Origin: an uncultured Carboxylicivirga sp.
GTDB taxonomy: Bacteria > Bacteroidota > Bacteroidia > Bacteroidales > Marinilabiliaceae
DNA length: 64,000 bases
Direction: 5' to 3'
Assembly (NCBI RefSeq): GCF_963674565.1
Contig: NZ_OY771430.1
Span: forward strand, 4,712,001-4,776,000
This document shows positions 43,975-53,004 of this stretch, piece by piece (positions within the stretch are counted from its first letter, which is position 1; each line of letters opens with the position of its first letter). Made by a program: the position numbers and the translations under genes. The notes under the pieces were generated by a model. It was not told where the DNA came from and did not search any database. It saw nothing but the letters and a program-made list of their open reading frames with translations.

Positions 43975-44010
43975 TTTTTGTATCTTGTGACGCAAATTTA
44001 CAAAACCGCA

Positions 44011-45072
44011 ATGAATACACTTTCACAACACGAGAAATATATGCAACGTTGCTTGCAGCTTGCCCAATTGGCCGAAGGTCATACCTACTCAAATCCAATG
44101 GTTGGAAGTGTAATTGTTCATAATGGTCGAATAATAGGTGAAGGTTATCATCGAAAGGCAGGTGAACCTCATGCTGAAGTAAATGCAGTTAATTCTGTTA
44201 AAGATAAGACTCTTTTGAAAGAATCTACTTTGTATGTAAATCTTGAACCTTGCGCACATTACGGAAAAACACCTCCCTGTTCTAAGCTTATCATTGATGA
44301 AAAAATACCTCATGTAGTCATTGGTTGTATTGATGATTTTTCGGAAGTAGCAGGAAAAGGTGTTGAAATGATGGAAAAGGCCGGAGTTAAGGTGGAGCAT
44401 GGAATTCTGGAAAAAGAAAGTCGCGATTTAAATCGTCGTTTTTTTACTTATCACAACAAAAAAAGACCATATGTAATTCTAAAATGGGCCCAGACTCTGG
44501 ATGGTTTTATTGATATCGATCGCGAAAGTAACCTGTTTGGTCAACCAACATGGATTACTAATGAGTGGGCTCGTAAAGCTGTTCATAAGCAGCGAAGTAC
44601 AGAGCAGGCAATATTGGTTGGAACCAACACTGCTTTAAAAGATAATCCTTCGCTTACAGTTAGAGATTGGGATGGTCCACAGCCTTTGAGAGTTGTGATT
44701 GACAGAAGATGTCAGCTCACTTCAGATTATCATTTATTGGATGGTTCGATTCCAACCATTGTAATTAATTCTCTTAAGAATGAAGTGCGGAATAATATAG
44801 AATACATTGAGGCTGATTTTGATAACCGTTTACCCGAACAGATACTTCAAATCCTTTGGGAGAAAGGAATTCAATCTATAATTATTGAAGGTGGCAGGGC
44901 TACTCTAGATTCTTTTATCATGCATAATCTTTGGGATGAGGCCTATAAATACATTGGTAATACTTTTTTTGGAAGTGGAATAAAAGCTCCTGTAATAAAT
45001 GCAGATTGTATAGATCAGAAAGAATTTGGAGATAGTAGGTTGTTTGTGTATCGCAATAATATTGTATTTTAG
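44011..45072 (+). CDS. ribD: Riboflavin biosynthesis deaminase/reductase
   Basis: Start set at the ATG at 44011 (MNTLSQHEKYMQRCLQLA), giving 353 residues; an ATG at 44041 (MQRCL) is an alternative. Bifunctional enzyme catalysing steps two and three of riboflavin synthesis. N-terminal deaminase with zinc ligands in HAEVNAV and PCAHYGKTPPC; C-terminal reductase with KWAQTLDGFID, AILVGTNTALKDNPSLTVR and IIIEGGRATLDSF. No FMN riboswitch is recognisable in the very short upstream gap, and the other rib genes are not in the window. Confidence 0.95.
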   Translation: MNTLSQHEKYMQRCLQLAQLAEGHTYSNPMVGSVIVHNGRIIGEGYHRKAGEPHAEVNAVNSVKDKTLLKESTLYVNLEPCAHYGKTPPCSKLIIDEKIPHVVIGCIDDFSEVAGKGVEMMEKAGVKVEHGILEKESRDLNRRFFTYHNKKRPYVILKWAQTLDGFIDIDRESNLFGQPTWITNEWARKAVHKQRSTEQAILVGTNTALKDNPSLTVRDWDGPQPLRVVIDRRCQLTSDYHLLDGSIPTIVINSLKNEVRNNIEYIEADFDNRLPEQILQILWEKGIQSIIIEGGRATLDSFIMHNLWDEAYKYIGNTFFGSGIKAPVINADCIDQKEFGDSRLFVYRNNIVF

Positions 45073-45112
45073 CTGTAACTGTAAGGGTTTTATTCTAATC
45101 TAAAAGGTAAAG

Positions 45113-46576
45113 ATGGATTTTGTCGATACCATATCACCAACCTTAATTACCATTGTGAAAGCGGCATATTTTTTCACAATGTTGGTGATTATTGTGTTGA
45201 TTATGCACGAAAACCGAAGCCCTCTAAAAGCGATTTCCTGGATTTTGGTTTTGCTACTTCTGCCGGGTTTGGGCATTATTTTTTATATTTTCTTCGGTCA
45301 GAATTTAAGGAAAGAAAAGATCATAGCCCGAAAAGGTTTAAAAAATCACGATTTACTTACTTCTATTGCCCACTCTCAGAGTCATAAGCTTGCCGAAGGT
45401 GAGATGAATGATCATCCTGAGTTGGGAAGAAACATGAAGTTGGTGCAGTTGCTGCTGAATAATTCATCGTCTATTGTTACTATTGGTAACCGTGTTAAAG
45501 TGCTGAATAACGGAAGGGCTACATTCGATGCAATCATTGAGGCGTTAAAAAAAGCTAAGAAATTTATTCATCTTGAGTTTTACATTTTTGATCTTGATAC
45601 CATCGGCAATCAGATACTCGAAATATTAAAAGAAAAAGCTAAGGAAGGAGTTGAAGTTCGTTTTTTAGTAGACGATGTTGGAAGCTGGGAGTTGAAAAAA
45701 GATTTTTTTAAAGGACTTCAAAAAGACGGAATTGAAGCATATAGCTTTTTACAGGTTCGTTTCCCAACCTTTACGGCTAAGGTAAATTATCGTAACCATC
45801 GAAAGATTGTTGTGGTGGATGGAGAGATTGGTTTTGTTGGCGGTTTAAATGTTGCTAACCGATATATCGAAGGTAATCCGAATTACGGAATATGGCGTGA
45901 TATGCATCTGCAGGTAATGGGTGATGCTGTTAATGCGCTTCAAACGGTATTTCTTACTGATTGGTATTTTGTTAGCCAGAAAGATATTGCTGAACGGTTT
46001 TATTTTCCACCAAAGGAACCCATTGGAGATAAAGTAATGCAAATTGTTGCCAGCGGCCCTGATACCGATTGGCCGGGCATTATGATGGGATTGTATCAGG
46101 CCATTTCAATGGCACAGAAATATGTATATATCACAACGCCCTATTTCATGCCTTCCGAAAGTGTATTGTTGGCTCTCAAGGCAGCAGCTTTAGGTGGTGT
46201 GGATGTGCGAATTTTGATTCCTGAAAAGAGTGATGCCTATTTTACAGCTTTATGCACTAAATCATACATCAAAGAGATGTTGGAATCAGAGGTGAAATTT
46301 TATTACTATCAACCAGGTTTCCTTCATAGCAAAATGATGGTGGTTGACGACCAATTGTGTGTGATTGGAACAGCTAACATGGATTTCAGAAGTTTTGAGC
46401 AGAACTTTGAGGTGAATGCTTTTATCTATAATGAAGATACAGCCAAAGAGGTGAAAGGATATTTTATGGATGATTTAATGGAGTCGAATAAAATTATTCT
46501 AAGCCAATGGATTAAACGACCTTTATGGCAAAAGACAAAGGAATCTTTTGCCCGATTATTTAGCCCCTTGTTATAA
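45113..46576 (+). CDS. cls: Cardiolipin synthase
   Basis: 487-residue phospholipase D-family enzyme that condenses two phosphatidylglycerols to cardiolipin. Two N-terminal helices (about 13-31, 39-58, then FGQNLRKEK) and two HKD catalytic motifs: NHRKIVVVDGEIGFVGG (about 225-241) and HSKMMVVDDQLCVIGTAN (about 404-421). Length and layout match bacterial ClsA. The last six bases overlap the convergent SDR gene. Confidence 0.94.
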   Translation: MDFVDTISPTLITIVKAAYFFTMLVIIVLIMHENRSPLKAISWILVLLLLPGLGIIFYIFFGQNLRKEKIIARKGLKNHDLLTSIAHSQSHKLAEGEMNDHPELGRNMKLVQLLLNNSSSIVTIGNRVKVLNNGRATFDAIIEALKKAKKFIHLEFYIFDLDTIGNQILEILKEKAKEGVEVRFLVDDVGSWELKKDFFKGLQKDGIEAYSFLQVRFPTFTAKVNYRNHRKIVVVDGEIGFVGGLNVANRYIEGNPNYGIWRDMHLQVMGDAVNALQTVFLTDWYFVSQKDIAERFYFPPKEPIGDKVMQIVASGPDTDWPGIMMGLYQAISMAQKYVYITTPYFMPSESVLLALKAAALGGVDVRILIPEKSDAYFTALCTKSYIKEMLESEVKFYYYQPGFLHSKMMVVDDQLCVIGTANMDFRSFEQNFEVNAFIYNEDTAKEVKGYFMDDLMESNKIILSQWIKRPLWQKTKESFARLFSPLL

Positions 46577-47344
46577 GGTTGATCTTACTGCCCCACCTTC
46601 AATGGCATAAACCTGACCGGTAACGAACTCAGCTATAGGCGACAGTAACCAGGTTGCCAGACTGCCAAGATACTCCGGATTTCCAAATTGTTTAGCAGGG
46701 ATGGCATCAATAAATTGTTGCTTCACCTTATCAAAGTCATCACCTGTTACCTGACTTTTCTTTTCAATTAAACGATTGATGGCTGAGGTGTTATGAGAGC
46801 CCGGAGCAATCATGTTAAAGTTAATATTCTGACCACTGACTTCCTGCGAAACTGTTTTCATCATTCCCACCACCGCCAATCGCAGTGAAGTGCTGAGTAC
46901 CAGGTTTTCGTAGGGTTGTTTAACTGATGAACTTTCGATAAAAACTATCCGTCCGTATTGCTTTTCTTTAAAATGAGGTAGTAGTTTATGGGTTAATTCT
47001 ACTTTCCAGCGAAGTAAATTCCGGTATGCTTCATCCCAATCCGAAAGACGGGTTTCTTCGAACGACATAGCTGGCGGACCACCTGCATTGATCAAAACGC
47101 CGGAAATATTTTCTTGCTTTGCCAGGTTAACAGCTGTATTTATCGTTTCGGATGTTGTAATGTTTCCGACTAAAGGGATAAATGACTTTTTATAGATACT
47201 ATGAAGCTGGTTTAATCCTTCTTCTTTTCGGGCTACACCAATAACTTTTGCTCCTTCGTTCAGTAATGCCTCAGTTGTTGCCTTGCCAAAACCTGCAGTA
47301 CAACCGCCAACAAGGAATGTTTGGTTTTTAATTCCTAAATCCAT
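46571..47344 (-). CDS. SDR-family oxidoreductase lacking the YxxxK catalytic pair
   Basis: 257 residues of the short-chain dehydrogenase fold: NAD(P) motif GCTAGFGKA (about 13-21), INAGGPP after the fourth strand, and a C-terminal FVTGQVYAIEGG. The catalytic tetrad is altered. The serine stretch IESSSVK is present, but 13 residues on, where Tyr is expected, stands Ser, and four residues later Arg replaces Lys (STSLR). A known SDR subgroup has this substitution; its reaction is unclear to me. It follows gldA by 59 bases on the same strand. Confidence 0.82.
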   Translation of the reverse strand: MDLGIKNQTFLVGGCTAGFGKATTEALLNEGAKVIGVARKEEGLNQLHSIYKKSFIPLVGNITTSETINTAVNLAKQENISGVLINAGGPPAMSFEETRLSDWDEAYRNLLRWKVELTHKLLPHFKEKQYGRIVFIESSSVKQPYENLVLSTSLRLAVVGMMKTVSQEVSGQNINFNMIAPGSHNTSAINRLIEKKSQVTGDDFDKVKQQFIDAIPAKQFGNPEYLGSLATWLLSPIAEFVTGQVYAIEGGAVRSTL

Positions 47345-47403
47345 CGTTAAAGTTTCCCATTACTACAATTTTAGGATAGGGAAAGTTTAAACAAGCACCT
47401 TTT

Positions 47404-48312
47404 TTATTGAGTAAGCTGATGAAATAATTCTTCCAGCCCCATTTCCTTTCTTGACATACCCAGAATGATCAATTGGTTGTCAACAGCAAATTGGAAAACA
47501 GTCGGACGAATATCCGTTTTAGGATTTGATTTGATTTTGTAATGAGCAGAAGATGTGTTTTCCACAGACTTTACTCCTTCTAATTGACGAAGTTTATTGA
47601 GGTCACATTCTTTATTGAATTCTATATCTACTATTACTTCCGATTCTCCCTTTAAATCATCAAGTTGCGTAGCCGGTGAATCAGCTACTACTTTACCTCT
47701 GTTAAGAATAATCACCCGCTCACATATGGCTTCAACTTCCTGCATGATGTGAGTGCTCAGCATTACAGTTTTTTCCTTTCCAATGTTGGTGATGAGGTTT
47801 CTTATTTCAAGTATTTGATTTGGATCCAAACCTGTTGTAGGTTCGTCAAGTATTAAAACCTCCGGGTTATGTATCAGTGCTTGAGCCAAGCCAACTCTTT
47901 GTCGGTATCCCTTGGAGAGGCTGCCAATCACTTTGTGTTGTTCCCTCTCCAAACCTGTTAGGTCAATCATCTCATTCACCCTCTCTTTGATGTTAGGGAG
48001 TTTATAAATACCGCCAACCATTTGTAGGTATTCTTTCACATACATATCAAGGTACAATGGATTATGTTCCGGCAGATAACCAATTTTACGTCGATAATCT
48101 TTATTGATATTGTTATTATTCAGGCCGCATACTTCAACACTACCCATCGATTGAGTCAGCAATCCGGTAATTATCTTCATCATGGTTGATTTTCCAGCTC
48201 CGTTAGGTCCCAGGAAACCAACGATTTCACCGCTTTTAATATCAAATGAAACCTGATCGAGAGCCTTCTGCTGACCAAAATTTTTCTCAATACCTTTAAC
48301 TACTATCGACAT
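47404..48312 (-). CDS. gldA: ABC transporter ATP-binding protein, GldA type
   Basis: 302-residue ABC-2-type ATPase. Walker A GPNGAGKST, signature LSKGYRQR, Walker B VLILDEPTTGLDP and the switch histidine LSTHIM are intact. A C-terminal domain of about 80 residues ends KEMGLEELFHQLTQ. The closest match I recognise is GldA, the ATPase of the GldAFG complex tied to gliding and type IX secretion in Bacteroidota. GldF and GldG partners are not adjacent, so the gliding assignment is provisional. Confidence 0.75.
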   Translation of the reverse strand: MSIVVKGIEKNFGQQKALDQVSFDIKSGEIVGFLGPNGAGKSTMMKIITGLLTQSMGSVEVCGLNNNNINKDYRRKIGYLPEHNPLYLDMYVKEYLQMVGGIYKLPNIKERVNEMIDLTGLEREQHKVIGSLSKGYRQRVGLAQALIHNPEVLILDEPTTGLDPNQILEIRNLITNIGKEKTVMLSTHIMQEVEAICERVIILNRGKVVADSPATQLDDLKGESEVIVDIEFNKECDLNKLRQLEGVKSVENTSSAHYKIKSNPKTDIRPTVFQFAVDNQLIILGMSRKEMGLEELFHQLTQ

Positions 48313-48385
48313 ACTTTGTTATTTATGGGCAATAAAGTTATAAAAAAGTAATAAGCAAGTTAAAGCAATCCTTGAAGCATTGTAT

Positions 48386-48393
48386 TACTTTTG
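48386..48393 (+). promoter_or_regulatory. Candidate -7 element of ispG
   Basis: TACTTTTG fits TAnnTTTG 35 bases before the ispG ATG; the -33 element is weak. Confidence 0.4.
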
Positions 48394-48428
48394 TGTTGCT
48401 GTTAAGTAAATGAGATAAATTTTCAATC

Positions 48429-50279
48429 ATGTTGGAAGAACCAATCTATTGCGAAGACCTTTTTAATTATCATCGAAATCCAACTATAGAAGTAAAGGTT
48501 GGAAATATGACAATCGGAGGTGATGCTCCCATCCGAATTCAGTCAATGACAACCACAAATACACTTGATACGGATGGAACAGCCAGTCAGGTGATGAGTA
48601 TTCTGGATGAAGGAGCTGATATTGTTCGTATTACCACTCAGGGTAGACGCGAAGCATATAATCTTGAGAATATTAAAAAGGTTTTGCTGGATAAGGGATA
48701 TAATGCTCCTATTGTTGCAGATATCCATTTTAATCCTAATGCAGCTGAGATTGCTGCTGAAAAAGTAGAGAAGGTTCGTATCAATCCGGGTAATTTCGCA
48801 GGTGGTGCTAAAAAATTCAATCTGATTGATTACACAGATGAGGCTTACGATGAAGAGCTGGAATCAGCTAAGTCTAAGCTAAAGCCATTCATCAGAATAT
48901 GTAAAGAGAATCAAACTGCCATTCGTATCGGAACCAATCATGGCTCACTGTCCGATCGTATCATGAGCAGATATGGTGATACGCCACAAGGAATGGTGGA
49001 ATCGTGTATGGAATATTTGCGCATGTGTCGCGAGCTTGATTTCAATGATATTGTTTTGAGTATCAAAGCCAGCAATACGCGTATTATGGTTCATACGGTG
49101 CGCTTACTGGTAGCCAGTATGAAAAAGGAAAAAATGAATTATCCTTTGCATCTGGGAGTTACTGAGGCTGGCAGTGAAGATGAAGGACGTATAAAATCAG
49201 CTGTTGGGTCTGGTGCTTTATTGGCAGATGGTTTGGGAGATACCATACGTGTTTCGTTAACCGAAGATCCGGAAAAGGAAGTTCCTGTGGCTCAGAAATT
49301 GGTTAATTATATCATTCAGCGAAAGGATCATGATCCTATTCCGGTTGGTATGGTGACATCTTTTACTCCTTATGAGTATAATAAAAGAAAGTCACATGCT
49401 GTGCTAAACATTGGTGGTGAGAATATAGCAGTTGTTGTTGGTGAAGCGGATAATGAAAAGCAAATGACAGACTATCTGTTGGTTGAAGAGATTGGTCAAC
49501 CTGATAACAGCAGGTCTTATGTTATTCCATATTTAAACTGGAAGCAAGGATTGGATGATAATGTCTACCCGTTAATGACTGCATCTGAGTTAAAAGAATC
49601 AACTGAATTTAAGGAGCCGTTTTTTTTAAAACTTTCATTACCCGAACTGGATCAAGAAATCGTTGAGGTATTAAAGAGACATAGAAACATTATCGTATTA
49701 GCTTATTCGAACCATATAAACAGGCCTGTTGAACAACGAGCTTTGATATTTAAGATGGATGAGATGGGATTGACTCATCCTGTGGTTTTAATGAATGAGT
49801 ATAACGAGGATCAGCTTGAAGATTTGCAGATTAAATCAGCAGCTGATGCAGGGCTATTGTTACTGGATGGTTTCGTGGATGGGATATTGCTAAGTAATTC
49901 AGGAACTGTTTCTAAAAGTGAATTAACAAATATTTCATTTGGTATCCTTCAGGCTTCAAGAGTTAGATTTACCAAAACAGAATTCATTTCATGTCCGGGC
50001 TGTGGACGTACATTATTCTCTTTACAGGAAACAACCCGGAAGATTAAGAGTAAAACTTCTCATCTCAAGGGTTTAAGGATTGGTGTGATGGGGTGTATCG
50101 TAAATGGTGTTGGTGAAATGGCTGATGCTGATTATGGTTACATTGGCTCTGGTCCGGGAACAGTAAGTTTATTTAAAAACAGAGAACTGGTTAAAAGAAA
50201 TTTACCTGGCGAACAAGCCGTTGATGAACTGATTGAATTGATAAAACAGAACGGAGATTGGGTTGATCCGGAGGGCTAA
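48429..50279 (+). CDS. ispG: 4-hydroxy-3-methylbut-2-enyl-diphosphate synthase, large type
   Basis: 616-residue iron-sulfur enzyme of the MEP isoprenoid pathway. It is far longer than the roughly 370-residue enterobacterial form because of a central inserted domain (about 280-510), the three-domain type of plants and Bacteroidota. N-terminal barrel: IGGDAPIRIQSMTTTNTLDT and VADIHFNPNAA. The C-terminal cluster domain has the cysteines in SCPGCGRTLF and MGCIVNGVGEMADADYGYIG. It supplies HMBPP for quinones, undecaprenol and the carotenoids encoded at 56-60 kb. Confidence 0.96.
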   Translation: MLEEPIYCEDLFNYHRNPTIEVKVGNMTIGGDAPIRIQSMTTTNTLDTDGTASQVMSILDEGADIVRITTQGRREAYNLENIKKVLLDKGYNAPIVADIHFNPNAAEIAAEKVEKVRINPGNFAGGAKKFNLIDYTDEAYDEELESAKSKLKPFIRICKENQTAIRIGTNHGSLSDRIMSRYGDTPQGMVESCMEYLRMCRELDFNDIVLSIKASNTRIMVHTVRLLVASMKKEKMNYPLHLGVTEAGSEDEGRIKSAVGSGALLADGLGDTIRVSLTEDPEKEVPVAQKLVNYIIQRKDHDPIPVGMVTSFTPYEYNKRKSHAVLNIGGENIAVVVGEADNEKQMTDYLLVEEIGQPDNSRSYVIPYLNWKQGLDDNVYPLMTASELKESTEFKEPFFLKLSLPELDQEIVEVLKRHRNIIVLAYSNHINRPVEQRALIFKMDEMGLTHPVVLMNEYNEDQLEDLQIKSAADAGLLLLDGFVDGILLSNSGTVSKSELTNISFGILQASRVRFTKTEFISCPGCGRTLFSLQETTRKIKSKTSHLKGLRIGVMGCIVNGVGEMADADYGYIGSGPGTVSLFKNRELVKRNLPGEQAVDELIELIKQNGDWVDPEG

Positions 50280-50405
50280 AATCTCTTTTTGTCAAAAAAA
50301 GAATATAAATAGTGGATTTTTTGCCTTATCTGAGAATGAAAATTTTGCAATGGTAATTATGTTTTTTAAATTGCTTTCCCAAAATAAATCTAGATCAAGC
50401 CTAGC

Positions 50406-51191
50406 ATGAAAAAAATACTTTTTGCTTGTTTCGCAACTGTTGTTTCTTTAAGTAGCCTTTTTGCCGGTGAAATGGTATTGAATGGTACCTTTCAGGGCGA
50501 AAATTTATATGTAAAGAATCCTTTTGCAGCTTCCGGTGTTGGTTTTTGTGTTTACGAAGTTACTGTAAACGGGCAAACAACAACAGATGAAATTAACTCA
50601 AGTGCATTTGAGGTTGATTTAACGGTATACGAGTTTAGTATTGGCCAACCTATAAGTGTTGGTATTAAGTACAAAGAGGATTGTGCGCCTAAGGTGTTAA
50701 ATCCTGAAGTATTAAATGCCAGAGCTACTTTTGAGATTGCCAATATCAATGTAGCCGATGGTAAGATCAGCTGGACTTCGAAGAATGAAGCCGGATCACT
50801 ACCGTATGTTATTGAACAGTATCGTTGGAACAAATGGGTAAAAGTTGGTGAGATTAATGGTAAGGGAACCGCTAGTGAAAATAAGTATGAAGCTGAAGTG
50901 CGTCAGCATGCCGGTGAGAATAAGTTTAGAATAAAGCAGGTTGATTATCGTAAAAAACCACGTTATAGTGATGAGGTTACATTTATCTCAACTAAAGCTG
51001 AAGTTACTTTATCATCAAACAAGGTAGACGATGTATTGAGTTTTACAGCGCCAACGCTTTACGAAATTTATGATGAGTATGGAGGTATTGTATTTAAGGG
51101 TTATTCGGGAGAAGTTAATGTTGCTTCGCTTGAAAAAGGTAAGTACTATATCAACTACGACAATAAAATGGAACAGTTTACAAAGAAATAA
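50406..51191 (+). CDS. Secreted beta-sandwich-like protein with possible type IX sorting tail
   Basis: 261 residues. A clear signal peptide (MKKILFACFATVVSLSSLFAG), then strand-rich sequence with an fibronectin-III-like part (about 115-195: ISWTSKNEAGSLPYVIEQYRWNKW, then FRIKQVDYRKKPRYSDEV). The last 45 residues, LYEIYDEYGGIVFKGYSGE followed by VNVASLEKGKYYINYDNKM, resemble a type A type IX secretion sorting domain (paired strands, xVxxLxKGxYxxxxD, basic end). No enzyme motif. Function unknown; alone between ispG and asnS. Confidence 0.6.
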   Translation: MKKILFACFATVVSLSSLFAGEMVLNGTFQGENLYVKNPFAASGVGFCVYEVTVNGQTTTDEINSSAFEVDLTVYEFSIGQPISVGIKYKEDCAPKVLNPEVLNARATFEIANINVADGKISWTSKNEAGSLPYVIEQYRWNKWVKVGEINGKGTASENKYEAEVRQHAGENKFRIKQVDYRKKPRYSDEVTFISTKAEVTLSSNKVDDVLSFTAPTLYEIYDEYGGIVFKGYSGEVNVASLEKGKYYINYDNKMEQFTKK

Positions 51192-51211
51192 AAGACCTTA
51201 GATAGTAAAAA

Positions 51212-51246
51212 GAGGTGGTCATTTTCTAATGGTCACCTTTTTTTAT
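51212..51246 (+). terminator. Terminator after the secreted protein gene
   Basis: An 11-bp stem from AGGTGGTCATT with AATGGTCACCT, including two G-T wobble pairs and a TTCT loop, followed by seven T. Confidence 0.75.
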
Positions 51247-51320
51247 TACTAATTTGAAAGATATTTGATGTTTATTCTTGCATTTACCCATCAAGTTTAC
51301 ATACAATAAAAACAAATCAT

Positions 51321-51328
51321 TAATTTTG
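51321..51328 (+). promoter_or_regulatory. Candidate -7 element of asnS
   Basis: TAATTTTG matches the -7 consensus 29 bases before the asnS ATG; no clear -33. Confidence 0.4.
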
Positions 51329-51357
51329 CATTTCCTGAAATAATTTAAGAATACAAT

Positions 51358-52806
51358 ATGGAACAGATACGTCGTACTAAAATTACCGACCTGCTAAAAA
51401 CTACAGAAACAGGTCAGATAGTAAATGTCAAAGGTTGGGTTAGAACCAAACGAGGAAATAAGCAAGTTAATTTTGTTGCATTGAATGACGGTACATGTAT
51501 CCATAATTTGCAAATAGTTGTTGATGTACCCAATTTTGATGAGGCTCAATTGAAAAGAATCACAACAGGAGCTGCTGTTTCTATCAATGGAGAAGTTTGT
51601 GCATCAACAGGTAGTGGACAGGCTGTTGAGGTTTTAGCTAAAGAAATTGAGGTGATGGGTGATTGTGATGTGGATAAATATCCGCTTCAACCTAAAAAGC
51701 ATAGCCTTGAATTCCTGCGTGAGATTGCTCACTTGCGTTTCCGTACAAACACATTTGGTGCTATCGCCCGTGTTCGTCATGCTATGATTTTTGCCGTTCA
51801 TCAGTTCTTTACTCAAAAGGGTTTTCTTAATATTCATACTCCAATTATTACAGCTTCAGATGCTGAAGGAGCAGGTGAGATGTTTAAAGTAACTACCCTT
51901 GATTTAGATAAGCTACCAAGAACGGAAGAAGGAGATATTAATTTTAAAGAAGATTTCTTCGGAAAAGCTACCAATCTTACTGTTTCAGGACAGTTAGAAG
52001 GGGAGTTGGCTGCATTGGCAATGGGTGAAATTTATACTTTTGGTCCTACTTTCCGTGCTGAAAATTCAAATACTTCCCGTCACCTTGCTGAGTTTTGGAT
52101 GATTGAACCAGAAATGGCTTTCTATGATTTGAATGATAATATGGATCTTGCTGAGGAATTCCTTAAGTTTCTGATCAAATATGCATTAGATAACTGTTTG
52201 GATGATCTGATATTCTTAAGCAATCGTCTGCAGGAAGAAGAAAAGGATAAGAAAGCTGAAGATAAAACAATGGAATTAATCGAGAAGCTTGAATTTGTAT
52301 TGGCTAATGATTTTATCCGTTTACCTTATACCGAAGCAATTGATATCCTTAAAAATTCAAAACCGAATAAGAAAGGTAAGTTTAAATATCCAATTGATGG
52401 ATTCGGTAGTGATCTTCAGTCGGAGCATGAACGTTACCTGGTTGAAAAGCATTTCAAAAAACCAGTTATCCTGACAGACTATCCTAAAGATATCAAAGCA
52501 TTCTATATGAAGCAAAATGAGGATGGTAAAACCGTTCGTGCTATGGATGTTTTGTTCCCTCAGATTGGTGAAATCATTGGTGGTTCTCAACGTGAAGAAA
52601 ACTATGATAAGCTTTATAACAGAATGACTGAAATGGAAATTCCGGCAGAAGAAATGTGGTGGTATCTTGATACCCGCCGTTTTGGGTCGGTAGTTCACAG
52701 TGGATTCGGATTAGGGTTTGAACGTTTAATGTTGTTTGTGACAGGAATGGGTAATATCAGGGATGTAATTCCTTTCCCACGTACCCCTAAAACAGCAGAA
52801 TTTTAA
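51358..52806 (+). CDS. asnS: Asparaginyl-tRNA synthetase
   Basis: 482-residue class II aminoacyl-tRNA synthetase. An N-terminal OB-fold anticodon domain (VKGWVRTKRGNKQVNFVALNDGT), motif 1 near FLNIHTPIIT, motif 2 FRAENSNTSRHLAEFWMIEPEM, and motif 3 GFGLGFERLMLFVTG. An insertion rich in Lys/Glu (about 285-310) lies between motifs 2 and 3. Together these give a standard AsnRS that charges tRNA-Asn directly. A terminator follows. Confidence 0.96.
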   Translation: MEQIRRTKITDLLKTTETGQIVNVKGWVRTKRGNKQVNFVALNDGTCIHNLQIVVDVPNFDEAQLKRITTGAAVSINGEVCASTGSGQAVEVLAKEIEVMGDCDVDKYPLQPKKHSLEFLREIAHLRFRTNTFGAIARVRHAMIFAVHQFFTQKGFLNIHTPIITASDAEGAGEMFKVTTLDLDKLPRTEEGDINFKEDFFGKATNLTVSGQLEGELAALAMGEIYTFGPTFRAENSNTSRHLAEFWMIEPEMAFYDLNDNMDLAEEFLKFLIKYALDNCLDDLIFLSNRLQEEEKDKKAEDKTMELIEKLEFVLANDFIRLPYTEAIDILKNSKPNKKGKFKYPIDGFGSDLQSEHERYLVEKHFKKPVILTDYPKDIKAFYMKQNEDGKTVRAMDVLFPQIGEIIGGSQREENYDKLYNRMTEMEIPAEEMWWYLDTRRFGSVVHSGFGLGFERLMLFVTGMGNIRDVIPFPRTPKTAEF

Positions 52807-52824
52807 GATATTATAAAATAGAAT

Positions 52825-52856
52825 AAAAGCCGGTTATGAATAGCCGGCTTTTTTAT
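52825..52856 (+). terminator. Terminator after asnS
   Basis: AAAAGCCGG pairs with CCGGCTTTT around a ten-base loop, then a T run. Confidence 0.85.
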
Positions 52857-52912
52857 TATGTAATAAATCGTTAAAAATAACAGGCCGACTGTCTGTTTTG
52901 AGGAATAAATTT

Positions 52913-52920
52913 TAATTTTG
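52913..52920 (+). promoter_or_regulatory. Candidate -7 element of rpoN
   Basis: TAATTTTG matches TAnnTTTG 85 bases before the rpoN ATG; -33 not recognisable. Confidence 0.35.
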
Positions 52921-53004
52921 TTGATAGTTGTTCAGGGATTGTTCTATCTTCTGTAAAACGGAAATTAAATTTCGTGCCAACTGAGTTGAAAAAAGATAAA
53001 GGGG

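Noticed and set aside
43975..44010. FMN riboswitch in front of ribD
   Set aside because: Only 36 bases separate the ribD and prmC starts, far too short for the RFN element, and none of its conserved blocks is visible.
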